From Pieris napi (lineage: Eukaryota; Arthropoda; Insecta; Lepidoptera; Pieridae), in NCBI RefSeq assembly GCF_905475465.1, contig NC_062236.1:940001-1004000 (forward strand): a DNA stretch of 64,000 bases, read 5' to 3'. Shown here piece by piece: positions 54,957-64,000 of this stretch. The notes under the pieces were generated by a model. It saw nothing but the letters and a program-made list of their open reading frames with translations. It did no database searches and had not been told where the DNA came from. A program made the translations under genes and the position numbers. The first letter of the stretch is position 1. Every line of letters begins with the position of its first letter.

Positions 54957-57829
54957 TGTTATTACTTTTTTATTTTAGTTTAGTTTAGTTCGCGTTAAAC
55001 TTGGCTGGAAAAACGCTAGCGATAAGTCCACCTGGTTATGGGCTTTGTTTTTATTTGTTTAAGAAATCAAAGTCTGATGCTTACTGTAGCGCCCTTTTGT
55101 TCGACAAAAACGCTGAACACAAGAAACGCGTGCATACTGAACAGATGACGTATGATGGTTCGTTCTTTAGTTCTTTAGCGGCCCATAGTATGCGAAACAT
55201 CTTTCTCTAACATAACATCTCCAGTGAATCAATCCTTTTTTTCTGTCTTGCGCTCGAATTGCTCACATTAATTTTTGTAACACTAATATTATAAAGAGGA
55301 AAGATTTGATTGATTGTTTGCATAATCCAAAACTACTAGACCCATTCGAAAAAAAATCACTATTAGAATCCAACTTTATCCTTAACGAACATAGGCTGTA
55401 AAATTCCTCCATAAAGTTAGGGATTTGGATGAAAATAACCAGTTGCCGACCTTTTTATTTAATCATGTTCAACTTTTATTGTGTTAATACAACGAAGTGT
55501 TAATAAATAAAATAAAACCTCGATAGTGTACCTCAAGGTGTGAAAAAAATACTAACCTAAGTCCCTGTATCGTGTACGCAGCGGAAACTGTCAATGATAT
55601 TACTACAGTTTTATAGATGACATTAATATCTACAAAAGTGTCAAAAAGATTTTAAATCTAAAAGGCGCTTTTCTGAGGCTTTTGGCTAGCGAACTGTGGG
55701 ATAGACGATGGGGGTCTTCTCTGGGAGAAGATATGACCAAAATAAATAAATATGACCCCCAATTATTTAATAAAAGAAGATACTACTTAAATAGCACCCT
55801 CTAAAATGGATGTGTATGGGTTGCGACCCCTATCCAAGACTGCACTAATGTGGGAACCGCAGAACATATTATAACAAATATATCTTATTATTAATTATAA
55901 CGAACAAGATATAATTATATTTTAAATAAATGAAACAGGTCTCAATACCAAGTACACACGTAATTAAGTAGGTATAAAAGCTATATCAAGAACACGTATA
56001 AAGAGCACTTCATTAACAATATCTACGTTAAACTCCACGTTAATTATTATAAAACTTTCCAACTTGAGAACGCTAAATAAACTCTCTGTGTTTAATTAAA
56101 AAGTAATTTTACTAAGAAAATACAGTTTTACAGTTTATTTATTATGCTTTAAAAAACGCTTAAAAATTTGTTTAACGCAAAGCTTGGTTTGGGAAATGAG
56201 GTTCTTCTGATGTTAATGATGATAAAAAATGTCTCTGAGAAATAAAAATGGGTATAAATAATTTTAGGTTATTCAAAAATTAATTCTTAATATCCCAACT
56301 TCATCCAGAATTCTCAAGCGATTGCTGGGGACGTTACGTCGTCAAACATTTGTGATTGTTGATTGGCCGTGCAATGCTGCATAACGAAGAATGTTTTCAC
56401 TACGCGATAAATTCTGTATGATTAGCTATAATGGTAAACAAGCAATTAATAAGATACCAATTGTATTTTTAGTTGTAAATCTTTTGTGTGAATGCAGTTG
56501 AACAATACAATATCTACCTTATTATCTAGCAATAGTACACAATAACAGAGCTTCCCCTTTATTAGTCTGTAAGTACTTGCACACTTTCCTATGTTAAATA
56601 TCCTTTTTAGTAAAATATGTTAGTTTTAAATTATTTCTTAGTTCTTAGTTAGGCTAGATCGTAATGTTAAATTGTGTCTTTGTGCAGAGAATTTGAAGCC
56701 CAGTTAACTGGTTTTTTGGAGATTTTAATAAAATATACATAATATTAAATATGACAAATATAGAGGTCTCTACTTTAATCAGCTATTTTATTCCGTTTCC
56801 AGCGAGCGACGAGAGCGAACCAATTCGTAAAAATGTATTTAAGTAGTTGTAATGATAAGTGCACAAATCTTTGTGGATTATCGGAAATTCAACGATATAC
56901 CTATAGCATATTAATAGTCTCTAAAACTCAAAGTGAGACTTTACTAATAAAAAGCTTTTTAGTTTATATTCTCAATGCTACCTACGGCTGTAGCGAGTGC
57001 TACGTAGCACCGATCACAAGTCAAAGAAATGGAATGCTAAATTTATTAATTTATATTACATATAAATGTACTGCCTCATTCATTATTTATGCATATTTTT
57101 ATATCTATTGAGCAGAGTGGACTTTAAATCAATTATGAAAATATAAATGAAAAAAAATCTAAATAATAAACTTTAGACATTATTTTATCAAATAATGTAT
57201 GAATTCCTGTTATAGAATAAATAACAAGTACACAAGACTGTTTTTATTTCATTAACTCTCGTCCCGTGGGATATCAAATATTTTCGTTAAAAATGAAGGG
57301 GATGAAATTAGGCTCAAGTCGGCTCATTTTTTATAATCTAATTTCGCCTCTATTCGGGCTCAAAACGTCAACATCTCAAATTCAAGTAAATTCGAACCTG
57401 ACGTGAAAAATAATGAACACAAAATGTGTGCGACATTTAAATAATGCTACAAACATTATTTCAATGTCAGATAATATGCTACTTCTGTATTTAATATTTC
57501 ATATATTTACGTACTGAAAATATAATAAATTGAACAAAGGTCACGCCGATACGGTTCAGATCTGTGAATCTCTATAGTTTATGGCATATTTCAATTTCTA
57601 TTTGTTTCTGACATAAACGTTTTATTGTACATATTAACGATTTATAGTTTCAATATAATTCTAATTTATAACAGATGATAGATTAAAAACCCTTAAATGT
57701 CATTGAATTATTGAAGGTGTTACAATGACTTCAGATGAAATATGCAGGCAGACTACATCTGTAATAAATTAATAGGCCGCTTATACACAATTTAAACAGT
57801 TAAAGGACTGGCTTATGAACACACCTGAC
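54957..57829. other. no gene recognised; possible decayed elements
   Basis: 55001-55210 is an open frame without a recognised domain (it starts at TTG). 55280-55420 contains 'ATTATAAAGAGGAAAGATTTG' style sequence (positions near 55288), a string often seen in lepidopteran repeats, but I found no partner here. 56833-57111 is an AT-rich open frame without a domain. I see no supported gene. Confidence 0.35.
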
Positions 57830-58507
57830 GCAGAAAATAAAAAATAAAAAAATAAAATATGTTTATTATGGAACATAAGATACATGTATCACTTATTCCA
57901 CTCATCGGCAAAGAAGACAGAGGGTGTAGGCCGAGAGAAAAAGCCGGCGTAAAAAACTCTCGGTACTATTTTAAAATAGAAAATCATCAAACAACACTTA
58001 TTTTAAAACAAATATCGCAAATTAATTAGAGGAAGCCTGTATAGCACTAGTCCCAGGCCCTTTTATCAACTAGATAATCGTTGACTTTATAATAAGCCTT
58101 TTTACACAGCTTTTCTTTAATACATTCCTTAAATTTATTGAAAGGCAGAGATAAAAGAGCCTCTGGGATTTTATTAAAGAAGAGTATCCCTTTCCCCAAA
58201 AAAGAATTACTAACTTTAGATAGTCTAGTACGGGGAAATTGCAGCCTGCGTTTGTTCCGTGTATTAACATTGTGCGTATGTTTTATTCTAGTAAACTTAT
58301 CACTATTTTTGTATACATACATAATATTTTCATAAATATATTGCGAGGGACAGGTAAGTATATTAATTTCCTTGAATTTATCTCTAAGAGATTCCCTACA
58401 TTTTAAATTATAGATTGCACGAATAGCCCTCTTCTGCAGGATGAAAATAGTTTCGACATCAGCAGCATGACCCCATAACAATAAGCCATAAGTCATTAAG
58501 CTATGAA
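57830..58507 (-). pseudogene. CR1/jockey-like LINE, C-terminal part and 3' UTR
   Basis: The minus-strand frame 58496-58047 reads 'MTYGLLLWGHAADVETIFIL', 'QKRAIRAIYNLKCRESLRDK' and 'NKFKECIKEKLCKKAYYKVN', ending 'YLVDKRAWD'. This is the part following the reverse transcriptase palm in CR1/jockey-like elements. The 3' UTR ends near 57840 in an A/T-rich tail. The same 3' end is found at 59188-59280. The protein is interrupted on its N-terminal side at about 58507; its continuation is at 59518-59800. Confidence 0.8.
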
Positions 58508-59084
58508 AGTGTGGCGAGTAGACAGGCGAGTGGGAAGCAAGTTCAAACGCAGCATTGGATCACGCCACTGCTACGTCATATGGCGTGATCTTTGTGGGCC
58601 GCGAGGTAACTCCGCCCACTTGCATTAATGGCCGCCTGTCGCTGCGATCTGATAGGCCACGCAAAATTTTACCTGCGCACGCGCCGCTTTCCATTCGCCG
58701 TCAAATAATAGAACTTAATTAATAAAGAAAATTGTTTGAAGGTAAGTCAAGTCGTTATAATAAAGGAGCGGGTAATTTTGATAAGTATATTTTATGCCTG
58801 AAAAGCTTGAGGATCTTGTTATTAAGGCATAACTTATATTAGTACTGTTGGTTTAATTATTACATCATATATATTGCTATATTTACAGTATATGTTACAA
58901 GCTATCTCTTCTAAAATACATGACAATTATGGTAAACATAAATTTTACATAAAAGTTCAACACAATTTTAGATTTTTCTGGTAATTTTTTGCTTAACAAT
59001 GCGGATTAGATATCACATAGGCACTTTGCTGTTTTTACATATTATAACTGATCAGCCCACTACCAAATATAACTCACTCTAGAT

Positions 59085-59172
59085 ATATACCAATGGTGCT
59101 ACAATCTTTAAGTTCAAGCCTAAGATTCCTGTATCTGTTCCATGGTCATTTCTTATAGGCAAGTAGCTGTGC
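59085..59172 (-). mobile_element. tRNA-related SINE (family 2) fragment
   Basis: The plus strand contains 'GGTGCTACAATCTTTAAG' and 'CCTAAGATTCCTGTATCTGT', the reversed tail region of family 2. The tRNA-like head is absent. Confidence 0.5.
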
Positions 59173-59187
59173 ACACAAAAATAAAAA

Positions 59188-59280
59188 TAAAATAAAATAT
59201 GTTTATTATGGAACATAAGATACATGTATCACTTATTCCACATCATTAAATTTGAATTTGTAGGCATCCCTACTCATCGG
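59188..59280 (-). mobile_element. LINE 3' end fragment, same family as 57830-58507
   Basis: 'AATATGTTTATTATGGAACA' and 'TAAGATACATGTATCACTTA' match 57850-57900 closely. It is broken by a 32-base difference after 'ATTCCAC'. Confidence 0.7.
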
Positions 59281-59517
59281 CAAATAATAGAACTTAATTA
59301 ATAAAGAAAATTGTTTGCATATAAAAGCGGATCAATTCTGTTTAAATATATTCACTTCCTTTAAATCGTTCGCTGTGTTCAATATTGTAATGCTAGGCTT
59401 TCGTAGACAATAAATTAATAGTTATAATTTGGATCTGATTTTTAATTCGTTCTGATAGCTGATAAAAAATAGCCTCCGCAGTTTAGTAGGTGGTTTAGGT
59501 AATAATAATACCTAACC

Positions 59518-59800
59518 GCTACAAAAGTAACTAAAATAAAAAGTCAAGCTGTATCGACATCAGTTAGTGAGCGAATTTTTTTAACCGCGTAGGCTGCAGA
59601 ACTAAGTCTCTTCGCCAATCCGTTAATATTAGGGGACCACTGAAGTTTTGAATCCATGGTGATTCCGAGAAATACAGTTGTATCATCCAGATTCAATTCC
59701 TCACCGTTTATAATTATTGGTCTAGTATCCATAACCCTTGCATATTTCGCACAAAATTTAATGCATTTTGTCATTTTTGCTGTAGAAGGTTATTCATACT
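59518..59800 (-). pseudogene. CR1/jockey-like LINE, segment upstream of the insert
   Basis: The minus-strand frame 59774-59544 reads 'MTKCIKFCAKYARV', 'NLDDTTVFLGITMDSKLQWS' and 'RLSSAAYAVKKIRSLTDVDT'. It contains the conserved 'FLGIxxDxxLxW...HI' segment that follows the reverse transcriptase core. The sequence would continue in order into 58507-58047 across the insert. The catalytic FADD part is not present to the right, so the element is 5'-truncated. Confidence 0.75.
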
Positions 59801-60684
59801 AAACCAATGGACAATCGAAGATAGAGCAGAGTTGGATATCCTCCTGACCCCTAACATGTAGTTACACATTACGCTCACATGTACCCACATACACTCTTGC
59901 ACTCATGAGTGTTACGGACGGGAGAAGATATCAGCTGTTTAAAAATAAAAATTGTAATGGAATTAACTATTAAGATTGTTATGGAAGAGCTGGGAACCTG
60001 ACACAGGTATTTTTTTACTCAAAAGGATTCCCAAATCTTACACATTATAATGCATCGTTATATTATTATCTATTTTATTCTTCATGTTTGTATGAGTCTA
60101 CTGAGACCGTAATTTACGTAAACGACATAAACATTCTAAGATGTGCCGAGTTGTTGACACAACCTCAACAAACTCTCACGAAACACCTAGTGTTACGTAC
60201 CTAATGCAAATACTACATACTAAGTGTTTATACGAGCGTTAAGTTTTGCCTTTAACCATTATATACAGCTACTTGACGGCTTCTAGTTAAGAAATCAATT
60301 TACGTATGTATCGAAGAAAGTTATTATATTAAATGTAATGATAATATGTAGTTTTTTTTTTTAATCTTATTTATTTTATAAGCCATACATCTAATGATTA
60401 AGGCGGCTTAAAAATATAAAAACGTTGACAAAGGTTTAAGTATTACTCTAACAGTTTACTAGTTAACGAGCATTTTTATAGTATTAAGATCTAAGGTTCA
60501 ATGAGACTATAATATAACTAATAAATCTATCACTAAAATCGGCAGTGAACCCTGAACTTAATAAGATAATATGTAGTTATTTGCAAAGGAACTGGTACTT
60601 TCATATTGATATTGTAAAAATCAGCACAATCAGTAATATAAAAATAGGCAAGTAAGTGTCATTAATTATCATGATGTCATAATA
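59801..60684. other. no gene recognised
   Basis: AT-rich sequence without a supported feature. Confidence 0.4.
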
Positions 60685-60813
60685 ATAAGTTGTCTAACTT
60701 ATGGTCTAAGTAGTCTCCCACGCTATAAAGGCACTTTGCCATTAAAAATTTAATCACCTTCCCCTTGAAAGCATTACACGGCAGTGATCTATAACTTCTA
60801 GGAATGTGATGAA
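60685..60813 (+). mobile_element. small hairpin element (family E), copy 3
   Basis: TTAATCACCTTCCCCTTGAA (60750) pairs with the diverged end near 60801-60813. The left flank 'CTAACTTATGGTCTAAGTAG' and 'CCCACGCTATAAAGGCACTT' is shared with the other copies. Confidence 0.6.
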
Positions 60814-61189
60814 ATATGATTCCCCGAAAAAATCAGCCTGTTTGAATATTTAACGTGGTTTATTATTTATTTTCCAATTATTTCCCAAAAGTTTTACGTA
60901 AAGCACTTTGTATAGAGGAATGCTTTTGCGAAAGCACGCGTATCAGCTGGAAGCGGATTTTCAACGGTTCACGTTGATCGGCAAAGGCACTCTCGCACCT
61001 TGCAAAGTATATGGGATTTATTTTTTGGCCTGTGTACAGAGAAATTCATTCAAATGTATTATACAGCTTACCTGCATTAGGCGCAACACAATCAAATCAA
61101 ATCAAAACGTTACATAATGTACATAGACATTATAGATAGATTTTTTAGACTTTAAAAACAATATGATTTAGTTGCATAATCTCCTAGGG
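60814..61189. other. open frame without recognised domain
   Basis: 60908-61117 is open on the plus strand and encodes 'RKHAYQLEADFQRFTLIGKG' in a locally GC-richer stretch (60925-61010). No family or clear splice sites are seen. The rest is featureless. Confidence 0.25.
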
Positions 61190-61300
61190 GCAGACATTTC
61201 TACGTCTTTGATGATATGAAAGACAAGAAGGTCAGCCACTATCATATGCTACTTTCCTGACAATGTTTTCCTTCACTGAATGAGCACGGGTTTAGACAAT
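61190..61300 (-). mobile_element. tRNA-related SINE (family 2) fragment
   Basis: The plus strand contains 'AGAAGGTCAGCCACTAT' and 'GTTTTCCTTCACTGAATGAG', landmarks of the reversed family 2 body. It is a short, diverged fragment. Confidence 0.45.
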
Positions 61301-61722
61301 GAATGAATTAGGGATTAATTATATCAGACTTTAGAAATGTGAATCTAAGGACCGCTTAAGGACCTATCTGGTAGCCAAACTCCAAAAAAGTTATGTTTCT
61401 TTCCATTTTTCGTCATCGTTTCTTGAAGTAGGGCAAATGGAAAAAATTTATGGTGAAGTTGAGTAGTTATGTATCCATTTTGAAAGATCGATACACGATT
61501 TAAATAACTTCGCTGAATATAAAAAAAATCCAAACATAGCCAATTCTTGACACTTTGAATTCATTTTATGACGAAAATGTATATAGAACACGATTTTGAA
61601 ATTTTATTTATATATATATATATTTTCGAAAAAATATTTTATCGCAAGCCGAGTAATCCATTTCAGAAAAAAAATTGATAGAACTACATTAATTTAATGT
61701 TTTACACAACTAATTGTTATTA
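61301..61722. other. no gene recognised
   Basis: AT-rich sequence, with a (TA)n run near 61609-61622. Confidence 0.4.
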
Positions 61723-61815
61723 CGGGCCGGCGCGCGTCAGTGCTCCAGCTCTCCACGGCGCACCGCAGTACACCTCGAGACACTGACACAGCAATTCGTG
61801 CTGGGATAGGGCCTT
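61723..61815. promoter_or_regulatory. GC-rich island, possible promoter or exon
   Basis: About 90 bases rich in C, G and CpG (for example GGGCCGGCGCGCGTCAGTGC) lie in AT-rich surroundings, just left of the TIR element at 61861. Its composition resembles the block at 23500-23600. No open frame, TATA box or splice site is decisive. Confidence 0.2.
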
Positions 61816-61860
61816 AACCGAAGTCACCGTATTTGGTTTAATGTTTCACAGCAACTAAGA

Positions 61861-62686
61861 TATAGTCCTTTTCATGAAAGAAGTCCCCCAGACGCGGCGC
61901 TGCAATCGCATAACGTAATGTTGCCATGTATGAGTAAAAAATTTACCTATTTTATTTACATTTAGCAGATGTAATTTGTCAAATAATATTATTTTCTGCA
62001 TGTAAAAAGTTTGCATTTCTGTTATGTAAAAAGTATATTTTTATTTACTTATATTAGCGGTGTTCTACCTACTTACAGGGAAAAGATGAGAAAATAGGGT
62101 AAAGAAAAGCAATACAATTTTTTATTCAGAGTTTTAGTGCATAATTGTTGGGTTACAATTTTTTTGGAAGTACACGCCGCTATTATACCTTCGTTTGTAA
62201 TTCTTGTTACAGTTTTCTCTGACACACCTGCAATTAAAAATAATAGTAACTTTAAGTTTATAATGCTTATGTAATATATGTTTTAATTTCAGTTACCTAG
62301 TTTCATCACGTCATGTATTTATTCAATTTTGTCGCAAAAACGAATTTAAATCATTAAAGTCCCATCAATACAGCAAAAAATTATTAAATGGCAACTCTAA
62401 AAAGTACCTGTTATGGCGGCAACTCTCTTCCGAACATTGTTTAGTGGTATTAAAACACCTTGATTCTTATGTTCCGCTTCACAGAACTCTTTCACCTTTA
62501 ATATAATTTCTCGAGCCGAACTTTTTACAACTTTTGGCATTATAATCAATCTTTAAAATGCACTAAGCTAGTTAAAAATCTACCACAACAAACGAACTTG
62601 ATAACATCGACGAATGACAACATTGCCAACCTGTCAAATTTAGTTCCAAAAATCACCGCGGGACTTCTTTCATGAAAAGCACTATA
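61861..62686 (-). mobile_element. Tc1/mariner-like element keeping an N-terminal HTH gene piece
   Basis: Inverted ends of 27 bp (TATAGT then C or G then CTTTTCATGAAAGAAGTCCC) lie at 61861-61887 and 62660-62686, consistent with insertion at TA. The minus strand carries the start of a transposase-like gene (next entry). The DDE catalytic part is absent, so the element is internally deleted. A partial relative is at 28303-28875. Confidence 0.75.
62080..62540 (-). CDS. truncated two-exon HTH protein of the TIR element
   Basis: Exon 1 (62540 to 62408) starts at ATG and encodes 44 residues beginning 'MPKVVKSSAREIILKVKEFC' and ending 'NNVRKRVAAIT'. A donor CAG|GTACTT follows. After a 180-base intron, an acceptor TTGCAG (62233-62228) opens exon 2, in phase, with 'GVSEKTVTRITNEG', then a basic tail, stopping near 62080. 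The pair forms a helix-turn-helix like the N-terminal DNA-binding domain of Tc1/mariner-type transposases. A normal transposase would continue with a DDE domain of a few hundred residues, which is missing. Whether it is expressed is unknown. Confidence 0.55.
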
Positions 62687-63239
62687 ACTACTTATGTTGC
62701 TAAATGACACAGACTATATTGATAATTGACCTTGAAGATATAGCTTAATAATGATGGCCACCCTCTGTCCACAAATGGTTTTGTATATTGTATTTATTAG
62801 TTCATGTCATTGCTAAAAGTTTAATTGTAATAAGTAAAAATGTCGTAAAATGTAGTCAAAATCAAGAAAGAACTTTTATGCATTTTATTGCACTAGTGTG
62901 CATATTCCCACATAATTCAAGGAGTAATTATACGACTGAATACTGACTCGGTCGCTTTTAGCACTGTTTATGTGTTACGTAAACTCTGTGAATGCAAATT
63001 AGTCTTAAGTCTGCATTACATTGACGTCTATCCCTACATTTTGCTTACTTGAATATTGGAGTAATTTTTTTATTAAGCTAAGCATAAAATTCTTTATAAT
63101 AGGTAGAAGCGAAGAAGAATGCACTGTATATTAAGAACAATTCTGGTCTCTTGCCAAACCTTGTCAAAGGGAATTTCCGTTCCAATCTTGCAGTGAAGAT
63201 GACTCGATGTCCCATACCGCGAAGGAGACCAACCTTCTG
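62687..63239. other. no gene recognised
   Basis: AT-rich sequence. The opposed frames that begin near 63078-63151 overlap the LINE fragment to the right. Confidence 0.4.
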
Positions 63240-64000
63240 GGCTGTCTTTTCCCGTCCAACTCTACTTTGGATGACTTCGATGCGTAATACTTCGATGCCG
63301 AAAACCATAATGGCCGTAAAGTCTTGCCCTCTTTGGACATTCATACGTCGAGTCGGTCTGATGGTATCCCCCCAATTATGCTGCGCGCTTGTGCTTTTGA
63401 GTTGGTGCACTTTTCCGGTACTCGCTAGGTACTGTCCAAAATTGCTGGAAATTCGCTTCAATACGTTCTTATATATGCAATAATGCCTAAAAAAGACCAT
63501 CGTTCTGTACCGTTCAACCATCGTCCAATAGCCATAACGTCCATGTTCTCCAAATTAATAAAAACCATTCAACAGTCAGCAGCCAGAGCACCACCAGCTT
63601 CGCTTTGCTCGGTGACTTGTATAAAATACACATAGATGGTCAGAAGGAATTAAGTCCAAGGGTCCAACTAGCGGTTAGTTTGGATATAGTGACGAGTGAC
63701 GGCGATTGGGTGTGGCATAAGGCACCTCTCTTGAAGTTTCTGCTTGTGCATATCAGTGACATGTTGTAACTTCGGTACGTGCAGCCTCGGACTGGGGTCG
63801 ACTAAATCATCTCCAATTTAACCTCAAGAAGACACAAGATTGCGCGTTTTCCGCTCCAGCTCCTTCCACTTGAATGTATTCAACAAAGAGCGGTTCGAAT
63901 CGTCGATGAACAGTCACTAAACGAGCGGCTTAATCCCTTGGCATAGAGGTCTCTCTGCATCTTGTACTGTATTTACCACATAGTGGAGCAAGCTATCCAC
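63240..64000 (+). pseudogene. jockey/R1-like LINE reverse transcriptase, degenerate, runs off the edge
   Basis: On the plus strand, across several frames, it reads 'LPSLDIHTSSRSDGIPPIML' (63325-63385), then 'KKDHRSVPFNHRPIAITSMF' with 'SKLIK' (63490-63560). Pieces near 63690 ('WHKAPLLKF') and 63750 ('HISDML') follow. Near 63875 comes 'QQRAVRIVDEQSLNERLNPL'. These are ordered motifs of a lepidopteran non-LTR reverse transcriptase (DGIPP, NYRPIAIT, QRRAxRIV), but the stretches between them are deleted, including the catalytic FADD. The larger opposed frames here (63078-63521 minus, 63151-63483 plus) are not the real reading. Confidence 0.7.

Larger units (their letters stand above)
58508..59517. 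other. 1-kb insert splitting the LINE
   Basis: This stretch separates two parts of one LINE reading frame. It opens with a GC-rich block (about 58508-58700) ending near a strong splice donor AAG|GTAAGT at 58741. It also holds a SINE scrap and a LINE 3' end fragment (listed separately) and carries a 37-bp exact direct repeat, 58702-58738 and 59281-59317. How it arose is unclear. Confidence 0.55.

Noticed and set aside
63078..63521. 147-codon minus-strand and 110-codon plus-strand frames
   Set aside because: Both are in other frames than the degenerate LINE reverse transcriptase, whose motifs are seen across frames on the plus strand.

Overview
The window reads as nuclear DNA of a moth or butterfly. 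It is strongly AT-rich by eye and has no operon-like gene packing. It is full of repeat types typical of Lepidoptera: Helitrons that begin TCTATATATATA and end CTAG, tRNA-derived SINEs with A and B boxes, CR1/jockey-like and RTE-like LINE tails, a Penelope-like element, a Bel/Pao element, and several TIR elements and MITEs. I found no intact, clearly functional host gene. The family names rest on motifs read by eye and not on a database search.

Region 0-23 kb holds dispersed short insertions. These include two SINE copies with clear target-site duplications, a reverse-transcribed 3' half of a tRNA-Leu(UAG), a repeat carrying a 301-bp hairpin MITE whose empty site is preserved in a second copy at 24.77 kb, two near-identical Helitrons, older tRNA-SINE copies, and the C-terminal ends of several LINEs. 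Region 23.4-26.2 kb holds the best candidates for host exons: a GC-rich segment ending at a splice donor, a 97-nt open exon bounded by AG and GT, and a third exon in matching phase that is present twice, 1.8 kb apart, on either side of an inserted repeat.

Region 30.2-47.8 kb is the most structured part. From left to right it contains: (1) a minus-strand RTE-like LINE split by a 2,433-bp near-perfect palindrome; (2) a minus-strand Penelope-like element; (3) head-to-head with it, a plus-strand intronless pseudogene of an FG nucleoporin with RanBP2-type zinc fingers (Nup153-like); (4) an unidentified pseudogene and a Helitron that itself carries a palindromic insert; (5) a second, inverted copy of the nucleoporin/Penelope pair; and (6) a 5'-truncated Bel/Pao element lacking the integrase core. 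Items 2-3 and 5 form inverted arms of about 2.96 kb each around a 2.64-kb spacer. Two stop codons shared by both nucleoporin copies indicate that the gene was already dead before the inversion-duplication.

Region 48-64 kb is sparser. It holds LINE tails, a hAT-type MITE with a perfect 8-bp duplication, a CR1/jockey-like LINE split by a 1-kb insert, a TA-flanked Tc1/mariner-like element that keeps a two-exon N-terminal helix-turn-helix segment, and a degenerate LINE reverse transcriptase running off the right edge. Nested, inverted and decayed elements with almost no host coding sequence fit heterochromatin, a sex-limited chromosome or a large intergenic or intronic region; the window alone cannot decide between these.
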